Shown: positions 23,641 through 35,631, counted from the stretch's first letter. The stretch: DNA of 64,000 nucleotides from Pomphorhynchus laevis (GCA_012934845.2 WNNJ02003406.1:1-64000); one strand, 5' to 3'. Notes: generated by a model from the letters alone, not told the origin. Program-made: numbers and translations.

Positions 23641-25660
23641 AATGGCATAGTCGGTGCAGTGGTGTCAATTTCGTGTTCAAGTGTAGAATTTCGTGTTCAA
23701 GTGTATTATTTGCAAGCAGTATCGTCCGCCTCAAAGAAATCTATTTGAGCTAATTTCCTATCAAGAGTTAATCCTATCTTGACAAAGCCTAATAGCCTAA
23801 TTGGTCGGCTTCAGACGATACGGTAAGTTTATTTTCTTCTTTTTCGCTTATAGTTTCTATTTGTAAGTATATTTATCTATTTTTGTTAGTATATTTATCT
23901 ATTTTTAGTGCATATCTATCTTTTTAGTTTTATTTCTTTTTTATTCTTTATTTTCACTTATATATAGCATAAAAATTGCATGTCTTGTGAAATACAAGAC
24001 ATTAAAAAACGCAAATCACCTGTATCGATTATAATACACTTATAAAAGAGGTAGAGAAGGAATTTCCAGCGCAAAAGATGCTCCTATCAATAAGACAAGA
24101 CGCTTTTGTGCTGAAAATAACTTGGGATAATGACGAAGGCAAAATCACCTTTTAAAAGAATATTAGATGTACCGTCAAAGATAACATCTCTCGGGAAAGT
24201 ATTTTTGAGCGGTACATTTTGAAAGATGGTGTTGCCAGAATAACATTCAAAAATGTAAATATAAAAGAAACATTCCGAATAAAGCTACAACAAATAAAAT
24301 GAATCAAATTCACTGACACTTCTCTGTGTGCTACGGGAATCCTTAGGAATGTTTTGTCGTTCGCAGAGGAAGAGGATGTCAAGGATTTGGCAGATAAGTA
24401 CGGAATAACTGTAATAAAAAATGTAAATCCTATAACCAAGCTTATAGCTCTTTACTTGTGAAAAGAGCTGTAAGTGATTTACAAAAGTTGCGCGACTCTC
24501 GACCTGGAATTTTGGGTCATCTAATCAAATTAGTAATTTTCGATGATGACTTGAAATTCCGATATCCGCAGTGCTACCGCTGTCGGCGATAGGGACACTT
24601 TTCAAACATGTGTTTGGAAAGTGGTCCTCGCTGTGTGCACTGTGGAGACGAGGATGAATCACAAAATTGTGAAAAAAGGTCCGAAATACCTAAGTGTGCT
24701 AACTGTACACATTCACATAGAGTTTATTTTCACACATGCACCCATTTCTCTCTTGATTGCGTAGCCGATCACGCCCAAGACGTCATCTAATGGCATCTCG
24801 GCGTGCACGGCTACTACCTAGCTGATCGACGAGAAACTTCGAGAGCAAATCGTGGCTAAACTGATAGCTTCACCGCTAGCAGCCTGTCCAGATATTGCAT
24901 TCGGTAAAGTGATATTTCTTCTAAGGTGTCAATGGGTGTCAACGGCTAAGGACACGAGACCAATCACCATATCCAATAATATAGTGATGGTCTATGAGAG
25001 AGCTCAGGCAAGATACCTCGCTCTCCACTACGAGTCGCGTGGATTGTTGGGTGATTACATTCACGGGTTTCGTAGTGGTAGGGGAACTGTAAAAGCAGTC
25101 AGGGCGTTGCAGGGTTTTCTCATCAAGGATACACGGCCGGCACTGCTGTATTCTCTTGACGTGTCTTCAGCCTTTGACACCATCACACTCGAATCAGTAA
25201 TGGAAACGTTGAGAAGAGATGTACATTCTGCTTACATTCTGCTTCGAGTGTGGAGAATTTTGATGAGCAGAAGCTTCTATCTAGAAGATAACACGGGTCC
25301 TTTTTATAAGCTATCCAAGGGTTCTTCCTCAAGGGTCCCCTTTATCGCCAATCCTTTATATGATTACGACACGGGGAGTCTTGGGTAGGACTTTTGAATA
25401 TAAGCACCAGTGGTACTATCTATGCGGACGATGTATCGCGTGTTTTTTATAAGAGACTCCTTGTATGACGGGAGATTCTGAGACAGAGTGAAATCTGTGG
25501 TGAATGGGATTGCTAGACGCGTGTCTAAGTTGTGTTTGTCATTAAACCCAACGAAAAGCAATTTCATTCACTACAGATTTCGCAAACCAGGACACCATAC
25601 TTAATTATTTGGTGCTCTTCTGGGGAATCAGAAGAGACAAATAAGAATACTGGGATGTCT
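23640..25660 (+). mobile_element. LINE with zinc-knuckle ORF1 joined to RT, endonuclease missing
   Basis: ORF1-like sequence spans about 24100-24780: LRDSRPGILGHLIKLVIF, then CYRCRR, GHFSNMC, CVHCGDEDESQNC and CANCTHSHRVYFHTC, a series of CCHC-type knuckles. Within about 70 bp an RT begins (24852-25388): RPITISNNIVMVYERAQARY, GFRSGRGT, motif A LYSLDVSSAFDTI at about 25145-25180, then a motif-B-like KLSKGSSSRVPF and motif C YADDV near 25420. The endonuclease expected between them is absent, so this is an internally deleted copy, distinct in sequence from the 51-kb family. Stops interrupt the pieces. Confidence 0.8.
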
Positions 25661-26424
25661 TCGAATCTAGGCTGCACTGGAGATTAGACATGACACAATG
25701 TTTTAAATTAGTAAAAAAAAGTATACAGTTGTTCTGGCGTGCAAGACGTTTAAATGTCAGTTTGAGTATTGTATAGTAGTCCCCAACGCGTTTGTGTTAA
25801 GTGGCCTGTACTTTTAATCAAATAATCGTCTACCAGAGCAACGTTTAGATTTTTAAAAAGGCTTCTAGAATTAATTATAAAGAATTTAATAATTACAAAT
25901 TAATTAATTAAAAGATATGTAAAGTTTTATAATATAAAAATGGAAATCTTTGAATAATTTTAGTTTTTTGAATGAATTTGACTTTGTTTTTGTGCTTAAT
26001 TTAAAATCTTATGTAAATTATTTGTTGTATAAAAAATAAAATAGAATTTTATTGTTTAAATGTGGTTTTATTTATTTTTATCGTTGTTTTTACAGTCACA
26101 AATCCGGAAATAAAAATAATTATGACAGTCAAAAGACGAATGCTTCCCGTAGACGGGTTTGCAGAAGATCGCATATGGGCGTGAAGATTTACTTTTCATA
26201 AATTCAACGTTCATTGTTAATCAATGTTTTTTACTTTAATAAATTCTTACATTTTTTAGTCGGTGTAAGAACATATACTGTTAAGAACATGAATGTGTCA
26301 AATTTATGCAAATTTACTTTAAAAATAAACATTTGTACTTGAATGTTATCAAACCTAACGTGTATACTAAGTGGCTTACATGGGATTGTTCCTTTAAGAA
26401 CAAGCGTGATCTTGTAAGTCCACG
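25661..26424. other. AT-rich stretch, nothing recognised
   Basis: Low-complexity AT-rich sequence with no coding frame or repeat of note. Confidence 0.45.
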
Positions 26425-26490
26425 TTTATTTTCTATGTAGGCTTGTAAGCGCGCATGGGCATACATTTGCCTTTATAAATAAATGAAATT
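26425..26490 (+). mobile_element. L2/CR1-like 3' end remnant
   Basis: It shares TTTTCTA(T/C)GTAGGCTTGTAAGC with the end of the 20.6-23.6 kb element, then CATTTGCC and ATAAATAAATG. The hairpin is imperfect. An extremely short 5'-truncated insertion or leftover. Confidence 0.7.
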
Positions 26491-26689
26491 ATCTATCCAT
26501 CAATTAAGAGTGTAGATGAAGGCGTCGACAAATATATTATACCAATAGTAAATTTGAAAGGAGTTCCCAGCTTACACCATAAGATGTTATTACCATTCAC
26601 TGCGTCATTGTCAGCTAGCAAGACATCACCTCTTTGAAACTTAACATATAACGTAACACATACTTAATGTCTCATGATTTCAATAGAAT

Positions 26690-29040
26690 TCATAATGACG
26701 ACTTCACTCATAATTCTTTATGACTCATAATTCTTTATAACGTCTTCATAGTATTACAGTGGATTGTGAACTTTCCAAAGAGATATAGAGCGTGCTTAGA
26801 CATAATATATACAAATGTGACTGCTTACACGTTTAAGGTTATGAAATTGACTCCGATTGGCAGTTCTGATCGTGCAGTTTTGTTGGTTTCCCCGTCTACT
26901 CTTATTGAACGTCCAACTCTTTATCATATTGTGTATGATAAAAGGGAGCAGCATCTAATCCGTTTGAAACAAGGAGTGAAGCATAGTTTGGCTTTATATA
27001 ATTAGGACTCACTGAATGTATCTGAATGAATTCAATTATTAACGGGATGTATTGATGCTGTACGTGCGTATACACTTCCACATAGGAAGGTTAAGTTGAC
27101 GAATCATTATCCTCTTTGGTTAACTCAGCTGATTAAAGATTTACAGAGTCAAAGATTTAAGGCTTACAAGAAAGGTAGTCAAAACGTATTTAGTCGGAAC
27201 ACTACAAAGTTAGACAATCAAATTAAACTATCTAAGAAATGGTATCACTTAAATTTATTTTCTAAGTCATGAAATCATATATGGAAAATTTGCAAGTTTC
27301 ACAAATCATAAAACGCACGATGCTTTTCATAATCTTAGTGAAGATGAATTGGTAATGAGGCTTTATGAATTAAACCGTTCATTTACCTCATTTGAAGAAG
27401 TATCCAAAAATATGTGCAGACATTCCTTCTTCACATCAATGAAATGTGTGTTTATTATGTAGAGATTGAAGACTTGATGTCCTCTCTTAACTCATCGAAA
27501 GCATACAGAAATGGCATCATTTGCTAATTAGCTAAATTACTAATGGAGTCATCCCCTATATTTACTTCCCTTTTCACAAGGAGCTTTCAATCAGCGATTT
27601 TTCCTCACTGTCTAAAGTCGTCTAAAGTTACGCTCATTTCAAAGGATAAAAATGAGCTCAACTTTCGGCCGATTACTTTGAATTCTGTTTATGGTAAGTT
27701 GCTTGAATTACGTTTTCGTAAAAGATTTTTAAACACTCACCATGCTGTACTGGGTGACGATCAACTTGCTTATCGGCAAAATCAGTCATCGGTTAACGCT
27801 CTTTTGCTTTACAAAAAAAAAGAGTTATTGACATTTTGGATAGTTCCACTTCATACATCCCAATTTGTATTCAGACAGACTTTGAAAAAGCATTCGAGAG
27901 TATCAATCATTATATTCTATTGTATAAAATGGAGATCAGTGATTTCCCTATCTGGCAAGTTGCTTGGGTATCTTCATTTCTTTCTGGGTGTAGTCAGTTT
28001 ATTTCATATAACGAATATCGCTCAGTTGTGCTTCCGGTACTCGTATGCGTGCATCAGGGCGATGTTATTTTGACAATGTTATTTGTCATATGTGTTAGAT
28101 CTCAGGTTTTCGCTTATGATTTTGTCCGTTTCGGATTCTGATGTTATTGAACAATGTGTAGAAATTTAGTTAGACAAAGTCATGTATTGGTGTCTTAAGA
28201 ATAAAATGAAATTAAATTTCTCAAAATGTAAAGTAATGCCGTTTTGACCATGCCATTGACGATCTTTGTATATATTTCATATTTCAGTTCATTATAGGAA
28301 TGTTGAGATGGTAAATAAATTGAAAATACTATGTATTCTATTTGCCTAAGATCTATCCAGGAATGGTCACATCTGTCAAGTAGTCAAACAATTTTCTTCG
28401 CTGCTATTTCTATAGAGAAGACTAAAATGAGAGGGCTTACCTTCTCAGTATCTCCAGTATGTTTACAAATCGAATATTCAGTCAATCTCGACCAATTCGT
28501 ATTTATTATTTATGGATTGCTCAAAGTATTTGATTTTAAACTTATCGAAAATGCATCACCAGCATTTTCATCTTGCCAGCATTGCAAGCAAGATGTGCGG
28601 TGTTCCATTTGTGTCATTGGAAGTAATCCTCTTTAACATGTGAAGCAAAGGGTGTCTTTACTAAATTCTAAGCCTTTCCTTTAGTTTTTCTCATGGAATA
28701 GTGATTTTAATCATAACTTAAGACATAACAGAAAACTGGAGGTACTATTCGTTCGAACGGAAAAATTAAAAAGAAAAGTTTTCCACCTCTGTTGTTTGTC
28801 TTTTGAACTCACTATTGTAACATTATTATTTGTTTTCTCTTTTCGATTTTGAAATCTCTTGTAATATTAATTTTTTGATGCCTGTACTTTTTTCTGTTAT
28901 TATTTCTCTTCATTTCGAATTTGAAATCTCTTGTAATATTAATTTTTTCATGCGTGGACTTTTTTCTAAGCTAATATATTTAGCTATTTTATAAGCTAAT
29001 ATAGTTGCTTGTTCTTAAATAAAGGAATTATTATATTATT
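26690..29040 (+). mobile_element. Degraded LINE, endonuclease end through RT
   Basis: The endonuclease C-terminus LDIIYTNVTAYTF, then PIGSSDRAVLLVS, is at 26790-26900. The linker reads YPLWLTQLIKDLQSQRFKAYKKG near 27105-27180. The RT begins at 27550 (FPHCLKSSKVTLISKDK, NFRPITLNSVYGKLLEL, DDQLAYRQNQSSVNALL). Motif A TDFEKAFESINHYIL is near 27870-27915, in another frame from the fingers, and a motif-B-like VCVHQGDVI is near 28040. The 3' region to 29040 is AT-rich with two direct repeats of TTGAAATCTCTTGTAATATT. The RT resembles the 3.8-5.9 kb LINE in layout. Many frame changes; dead. Confidence 0.75.
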
Positions 29041-29044
29041 TATT

Positions 29045-29205
29045 TATTCAATTTATAAAAGTTGACTTTTATTTTAAATTTCAATTTTAAATTTAAACTT
29101 AATATAAAAAATGGTATAGAATCTTATATAATTATTTATTATTCATTTTTATTTTTGATTTATATATAGCATAGAATACGTAGACTCAGTTATCTGATCT
29201 AATTT
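29045..29205 (+). mobile_element. PLE terminal-repeat tail
   Basis: It matches the distal end of other PLE tails in this window: an AAAGTTGACTTTTATTTTAAA block and the end word TACGTAGACTCAGTTATCTG near 29178-29197. The coding part is missing. Confidence 0.7.
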
Positions 29206-30030
29206 GCTTATGATACTGCGAGTATTAGAATACCTAACATTTAAAGTATAACGACGTGCAATTACATTTGGTAAGGCTTTATTACTGCTTAAGAATACTT
29301 GCCTACAAAAATCATCCATGTATGTTTCTATGAAATTTATAATCTGCAAACTGGGATGGTAACGCGGATGACGGTTTGAACACATGAGTTTACGATTTGC
29401 TTTATTTGCAATAGGGGATCCCAGTGTATTGATAAAAGCCGTTGCACTAACCGAAAAATCGAGATTGTTAAATAACCTTCACCCGATCCTCGATGTACTT
29501 CCAGCTCACGTTTAGCAGAGACAAGACGCTTTCTGTCTTCCCAGTCTAGGCCCAGAAGGATACAGATTGAGCTCCACCTTAAGTCACTAAGAATTAATTC
29601 CTATTAACTCAGCGATGTCAGCTGTATTAAATACAACCTTTAACATCATGGCTTATTATCATTGTACTTATTAACACAAATAACAAAAAATGCGGTGATG
29701 ATACGCATACTATTCACAATGACAATAAGGGAATCAATCAGAACCTTTGATAAAATAGTTCTTAACTGTATGAGAACATCGACCAGTCGGCTGTTCAATG
29801 CAGATGATTCAGCCAATTTCTCAATGATTAGGTTTCGACAATCTGACACTTTACATCCTCTGATGATGATTCGGAACATGCCGTTTCAGATAAAGTTTTC
29901 GATATGTGCCGGTATGTAGATACCTTAGTCTTTGTATTATTGGCTACAACGTTGTTGTTTGGACTATGCGAAATGACTGAACGGTTTGTTTCGACAATTT
30001 GACCAAAAATGCCGCAGTTCTTATCCGCGC
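29205..30030 (-). mobile_element. LINE 5' part on minus strand
   Basis: Minus-strand frames contain NVRYSNTRSIISKLDQI at about 29195-29245, which is the first strand of an APE-type endonuclease. Upstream lie polar ORF1-like sequence (LRNLIIEKLAESSALNSRL and SETACSESSSEDVKCQ, 29770-29920) and an IINFIETYMDDFC piece. The element is cut by the PLE tail at its downstream side. Family uncertain. Confidence 0.5.
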
Positions 30031-30039
30031 ATGCTCGAG

Positions 30040-30680
30040 AGATTAAAAAAATTATTTTTAAGTGGCAAATGCGTGCCGGCGCAAGTCTACATGACAACAT
30101 CAACAAAAAAACAAAAATCTAAATCATGTGTCAAGGTAGTGAGTACGGAGGCGGCATTTGAATGCAATAAAGGAGGGAGCGCGGCGGACGTCAAGTGGGA
30201 GCTGATTCCAGGCGAGTGGGCCGGTGACGAGCAAGAATCGAGACCGTAGTTGTTAGAGTAATTGGGAACGTAGAGTCAGAGGGAATTACGGGAACGCAGT
30301 GATAGAGAGGTGAGACGATTGCCGTCTAAGAAACGAAGGTTGGTGAACGATGGGGAGCTTACAGCGATGAGACGAAAAGTTACGAACAGAAGGCGGAGTT
30401 TGATGCGGATGTCGATGGTGGGCCACGAGAGTTGGGTAATATATGTGGATGTGTGGTCAAAGCGACGGAGACGTAGTAGCACTCGAACGGCGGAGTTGAT
30501 GATGCGTTGTAGGGTAGGATGATGGATTCTGGAGAATTGGCGGAAAGGCTGAGGTAGGATCACTTTTAGCGAAAAGAAGCCATGAAAGAAGAGCATACAG
30601 GATCGGAAGTCGATAAGGGAGCGGATACGATGGATGTCACGGAGAATTAATAATACTGGACGTATATTCGACATTTGATT
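30040..30680 (-). mobile_element. L2/CR1-like LINE, C-terminus and 3' end
   Basis: A minus-strand, 5'-truncated copy. The reading frame contains HPTLQRIINSAVRVLLRLRR, LSWPTIDIRIKLRLLFVTFR and LIAVSSPSFTNLR, the usual C-terminal block of CR1/L2 ORF2. After a frame change comes LPLDVRRAPSFIAFKCRLR. The 3' end carries the family hairpin near 30062-30085 and ATTTGCCAC. The C-terminal open stretch (132 codons) is one of the better preserved pieces here. Confidence 0.85.
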
Positions 30681-31259
30681 ATATTTATTATAATCAAACC
30701 TTTTCTGCTCATTAAATGATTATGCGGACTGAAACTGATACATCCGGAGGTTGTGATCTTGAGGTTTCCTGTTCAAACAAGGTCGTTTCACTCGGTAGTA
30801 GGTATATAAATGCCACTGAATGTTCGAGATGATTTGAACGTGATATATTCGATGGAGTTTTTTTACAACACTTGATTGTCGTTTCTTTACACACTTGAGT
30901 TTTATTAAGCTGGCTTGATTTTATAATGGCATCTATGAATTTCTCATGATTTGCAGGTTCTCGACCACGACATTAAAAGTATTAGATGTTATCATAAACT
31001 AATAGTGTATTCACATATTTTGGCAGAATTATGATGAATTTCCTCTTGCAACAATTTTACATTTGAAATTGGCTTAGCAGTATCGTTAAAAAACCGAAAC
31101 TACATACAAAATCATTTTTCTACCTGGTAGGATTATATTCGAGCGTGACCGTAGTTCATATACCGCAATTGTTACTGAAACATAACATTTGGGCATGTTC
31201 TTGACAGTTCATGATTTCGCAGCTTGCATCTTACTTATTACCCATCATTTTCTAGCGTT
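30681..31259. other. No recognised feature
   Basis: Short frames only. Nothing identified between the LINE fragment and the satellite array. Confidence 0.4.
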
Positions 31260-31400
31260 TTTCGTATCCAGCGACAATTCATCAACAACCTCTACCTTGT
31301 GTTTAAGGATGGTCCACACATCAATTCGATCTGGTAAAGAGCGGAAGCCTCAGTTAATTAAGCAAAGTGTCGGAAACGCCTTTATTCACAATGTCACACA

Positions 31401-31491
31401 GGCAGCCGAAACGACCAGTTGGTACTGCATTCTACTGATGAGTGTTGCCGGGTACTCATCATTTCGATGCTGAAGTGGTCGTCTAGAAGTG
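31401..31491 (+). ncRNA. Strand-permuted hammerhead-like motif, satellite copy 1
   Basis: Three hammerhead core strands are present. GGCAGC-C (31401-31407) precedes GAAA (31408-31411) and CGACCA (31412-31417). TTCTA (31430-31434) precedes CTGATGA (31435-31441) and, after GT, GTTGCC (31444-31449). TGGTCG (31476-31481) precedes TC, completing a GTC triplet, and TAGAA (31484-31488). The pairs would be stem II GGCAGC/GTTGCC, stem III CGACCA/TGGTCG and stem I TTCTA/TAGAA. Every core base sits where a hammerhead needs it, but the strand order is not the usual cyclic order, so the helices interleave. Similar motifs start at 31781, 32161, 32540 (weaker) and 32919 (cut short). Confidence 0.55.
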
Positions 31492-31780
31492 ACATGGTGA
31501 CTGAAAGTCGTGAATCGAAGTCCAGTATATCAAGCAACACCATTTAGTATAAATGCCGTATTTCGTAAGAAATCCTGGACCGTTGTTTACTCAGCACATC
31601 TGTGCACTACTATTATACATGCCGTATCCATTAAGGATCCAACGAGTGCAACGACAATTCAGCAACAACCTCTGCCTAGTGTTTAAGGATGGTCCGCACA
31701 GCAATTCGATCTGGTTAAGAGCGTAAGCCTCAGACAATTAAGCAAAGTGTCGGAAACGCCTTTATTCACAATGTCACACA

Positions 31781-31871
31781 GGCAACCGAAACGACCAGTG
31801 TGTACCTCATTCTACTGATGAGTGTTGCCGGGTACTCATCATTTCGATGCTGAAGTGGTCGTCTAGAAGTG
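31781..31871 (+). ncRNA. Strand-permuted hammerhead-like motif, satellite copy 2
   Basis: Same layout as copy 1, with GGCAAC facing GTTGCC so that stem II is fully Watson-Crick. Stems I and III and the GAAA, CTGATGA and GTC elements are intact. Confidence 0.55.
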
Positions 31872-32160
31872 ACATGGTGACTGAAAGTCGTGAATCGAAG
31901 TCCAGTCTATCAAGCAACACCATTTAGTATAAATGCCGTATTTCGTAAGAAATCCTGGACCGTTGTTTACTCAGCACATCCGTGCACTACTATTATACCT
32001 GCCGTATCCATTAAGGATCCAACGAGTGCAGCGACAATTCAGCAACAACCTCTGCCTAGTGTTTAAGGATGGTCCGCACAGCAATTCGATCTGGTTAAGA
32101 GCGTAAGCCTCAGACAATTAAGCAAAGTGTCGGAAACGCCTTTATTCACAATGTCACACA

Positions 32161-32251
32161 GGCAACCGAAACGACCAGTGTGTACCTCATTCTACTGATG
32201 AGTGTTGCCGGGTACTCATCATTTCGATGCTGAAGTGGTCGTCTAGAAGTG
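32161..32251 (+). ncRNA. Strand-permuted hammerhead-like motif, satellite copy 3
   Basis: Identical in the core to copy 2. The next unit (from about 32540) has CTGTTGA in place of CTGATGA and a weakened stem II, and is probably decayed. Confidence 0.55.
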
Positions 32252-33000
32252 ACATGGTGACTGAAAGTCGTGAATCGAAGTCCAGTCTATCAAGCAACAC
32301 CATTTAGTATAAATGCCGTATTTCGTAAGAAATCCTGGACCGTTGTTTACTCAGCACATCCGTGCACTACTATTATACCTGCCGTATCCATTTAGGATCC
32401 AACGAGTGCAGCGACAATTCAGCAACAACCTCTGCCTAGTGTTTAAGGATGGTCCGCACAGCAATTCGATCTGGTTAAGAGCGTAAGCCTCAGACAATTA
32501 AGCAAAGTGTCGGAAACGCCTTTATTCACAATGTCACACAGTCAACCGAAACGACTAGTGTGTACTCATTCTACTGTTGAGTGTTGCCGGGTACTCATCA
32601 TTTCGATGCTGAAGTCGTCGTCTAGAAGTGACATGGTAATTGAATGTCGTGAATCGAAGTCCAGTATATCAAGCAACTTCATTTAGTATAAATGCCTTAT
32701 TTCGTAAGAAATCCTGGACCGTTGTTTACTCAGCACATCCGTGCACTACTATTATACCTGCCGTATCCATTATTGATCCAACGAGTGCAGCGACAATTCA
32801 GCAACAACCTCTGCCTAGTGTTTAAGGATGGTCCGCACAGCAATTCGATCTGGTTAAGAGCGTAAGCCTCAGTCAATTAAGCAAAGTGTCGGAAACGCCG
32901 TTATTCACAATGTCACACAGGCAACCGAAACGACCAGTTGGTACTTCATTCTACTGATGAGTGTTGCCGAGTACTCTATCATTTTGATGCTAAAGTGGTA

Positions 33001-34240
33001 TTGTGCCTGAGTGAAGTTTGTTGATGTGAATTGAAATATGGTCAAAATTTCAAAGACGGTAAAGTATATGGATCGCAATGTTTAATAAGCGAAGCCGCTG
33101 AAATATTAGTCTATCTTAGGATAATGTAGGACGAAGATTTGGAAATCTATTAGCCTACGAATTCGTCGAATGTTTCTGGGGAGTATGTTGGAAAAGCGAA
33201 CTTGATGAAGCATAAAAATAGTAAGAGATATCCTGTTAGCAAAATTTTAACTACGAAAGTTCAGATAATTAATGATGGAAATCAAGTTGATCAATTTCAA
33301 ATTTAAGAATATAATAAGTTGATTTGGTTTGTTTGTAAAGGTGCGATCCTAAGTACTTTTGACTTTTTAGAGTATAGAAACGTGAATTGAAGTAATAAAA
33401 ATAATGGAAATGGAACAAAAGCAATTCGTTGATGCAAAATACAGATCAGTGATGTGGCCAATGTTTGCAAAGAATGATCTCATCAGTGCATTGCATTACT
33501 AAAATTACATAATTAGGGAGGCAGGATATATCACCTTGGAGAAGAGTGAAAATGAGTGAACCAAGTTATACAAATAAATTTCCATTAAGGGTTTGACTAC
33601 TTTTGATATAATACACTACTTTTGAGCAATTCAGGCTACTTTAACCAATTGAATGTGACAAAAACGTTTCCCGTAGCAAAGGAAAAACATACTGTGTATT
33701 TTATGAATTTTTATTTATAATTAATTTTTTTCATATATTCAGCTTCGTATTTTACGAAGCTGGATGTATCTCACGCAATATATCATACATGAATATATCA
33801 ACTCCCAAACGCTTGAAAAACGGCCATAACAACTCACATATATGAGTAATCAAACAGTGTACTTAGCTGCTACTCATAAAATTAGATTACACCTGAAATA
33901 TGATTGATGATACGATTTATTAATTTTAAATATGATTTACGATAAAACAATTTTTTAGTATTGATTTTAGCTCATTTTGAAATACATCACGTGGTAAATC
34001 AAATTACATCTTGGAAATATTTTCTTGATCATATGGATGATCCATATGATTTACCGTATACCAGGATACATTTAAAATGCAAAGTAATGTAGATCATCTA
34101 GAACTCTAGAACTAGATTATCATTGTCAATATTAAGATCATTCGTGAGCGATAGAGGTCATTAATCGCTTTTTCTCGACGCATTCATTTGCTACTTCACT
34201 CTGCTACTTATTTGTAGATCTTTACCGTTACAATTTATTT
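33001..34240. other. No recognised feature
   Basis: AT-rich sequence. Nothing is recognised until the candidate exon at 34241. Confidence 0.45.
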
Positions 34241-34291
34241 ATGGACCATTCTAAAAAGGACGATATATCACTTAACGTCAAATCAAAACAG
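34241..34291 (+). CDS. Candidate distant first exon of the endosulfine gene
   Basis: An ATG at 34241 opens 17 codons (MDHSKKDDISLNVKSKQ) ending in CAG followed by GTATTT, a good donor. The exon is 51 nt, phase 0. The acceptor ahead of the endosulfine exon (AG at 36860-36861) is also followed by a frame in phase with the endosulfine ATG, with no stop. Joining the two would extend the protein at its N terminus to about 153 residues. The DNA just upstream is less AT-rich than its surroundings, as a 5' UTR might be. There is no homology support, so it is an inference from splice-site and phase agreement. Confidence 0.35.
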
Positions 34292-34506
34292 GTATTTATT
34301 AAATATCACTTGAATTAATGACTATTGATTTCACTTACACGTGTTTTTCGTAATGACCAATAACAAAATTACTTTTATATTTTATAATTGACAAAATGCC
34401 ATATTAAAAGTATAATCCAGAAAGTGACGAAATTATTGGGTTACCGGTATTAATTCGTTCGTACTTGTATTACACTGTTCGAATTATGTGTACGAATAAA
34501 TTATAT

Positions 34507-34626
34507 TTGAATGAGGAATGCGACGGTGTGATAACATTTAAATTTAAAGAAAGCTGGCCAAAACCATCACAAAATTTATTTAATTGAATATTTCGATGCC
34601 TAGCTGGCATCATCTTCAGCAATTGT
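34507..34626 (-). repeat. Third copy of the 2.3-2.5 kb repeat
   Basis: Reverse complement of 2387-2505, including the CTGAAGA, GATGCC/GGCATC hairpin and GAAATATT layout and the far tail. Two copies 32 kb apart with matching ends define a dispersed repeat of about 120 bp. Confidence 0.8.
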
Positions 34627-35631
34627 AAGTAGTTAGTAATTAGTATTTAGTAATTAATATATGTGTACGTATTTTAATTTATAATAATTCTAATTTATAA
34701 ATTATCATTTATAATTTATAATTTGTATATAATATAATCTAATACGTGCTAATAGTGTTACAGGAATAATTAACTGTAATTAATTTTATGCGTATCCATG
34801 TTGGTTGTTTTAAATTTAAATGATGAAAACCGGGAAAATTCAAGCATTTAAATAATTTTGATAAATATTAATAAATATTTAATATATTAAATAATATATT
34901 AAAATATATCTTATTAGAATCTGTTTATCGAGTGACGGTGCGTGATGGAATATAATGTTATTCTTTAATTATTGTTACATATACGCTAATAAATTACACC
35001 ACTGGTATAGTTAAGAATTATAGTTAATATAAATAGTTAATACACGGAAGAATCAATGAAGTTAATTTTTAGTGAAACTTTTTAGTTGATATGATAGATT
35101 TTTAGTTGATATAACTATTGTGATTATAACGATCGTTGTTTTCTGTGATCAGATGTTCGGATTTGTCGTGAAATAAATATAATAGCATCATAAAGCAAAC
35201 GATGTAACTATTTACAGGTCACTTCTAATAGAAATATTGTGTTTTTTTAATATATGTCAAGGTAAAAATATTAAAATGAGAAATTGCTTATTTATACGTA
35301 CCGTTGTGCCGAGTTTAAAATATAATATATTCTTTATTAATCCAATATTAATTTATTAAATAATTCCAATATATACTGTATTTTATCAATTTCTCCGGAT
35401 TTGTTGAATGTATTAATTGATCTATACGCTCTTCATATTCTCTAAAATTGAATTCTTCTGATTTGTGTTTATTGTTATACTCTAGATACCTCGCAAATGT
35501 AACACTAGTTTTCATTTAATACGGTTTTTATTATTTTCTAAATAAATTCGAAAATGTTTTTAAAATATTCATAAGAAAATTATAAATATTTTAAATATAA
35601 CGTCTTTTACTTTTTATTTATATTTATATAA
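34627..35631. other. AT-rich stretch, possible intron
   Basis: No feature recognised. If the exon at 34241 belongs to the endosulfine gene, this lies in its first intron. Confidence 0.4.

Larger units (their letters stand above)
31260..33000 (+). repeat. 380-bp tandem satellite, about 4.6 copies
   Basis: The marker CGACAATTCA(G/T)CAACAACC occurs at about 31271, 31651, 32031, 32411 and 32790, so the period is 380 bp with one 379-bp step. Copies 2 and 3 are nearly identical; the outer copies diverge more, as in an array homogenised from its middle. The fifth copy stops at about 33000. Each unit carries a hammerhead-like core (see the RNA entries). The orientation used here is that of the core. 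Frames inside the array are by-products. Confidence 0.93.

Noticed and set aside
30310-30522. Plus-strand Arg-rich frame
   Set aside because: Antisense of the LINE C-terminus on the minus strand.
30745-30800. tRNA-like sequence with a TTCAAAC-type T loop
   Set aside because: No matching A box, acceptor stem or anticodon arm.
31401-32251. CRISPR-like or coding explanation for the satellite
   Set aside because: The units are contiguous 380-bp repeats without spacers, in an animal genome, and have no conserved frame.
32640-32825. Frame inside the 380-bp satellite
   Set aside because: By-product of the array; not conserved as a frame between units.
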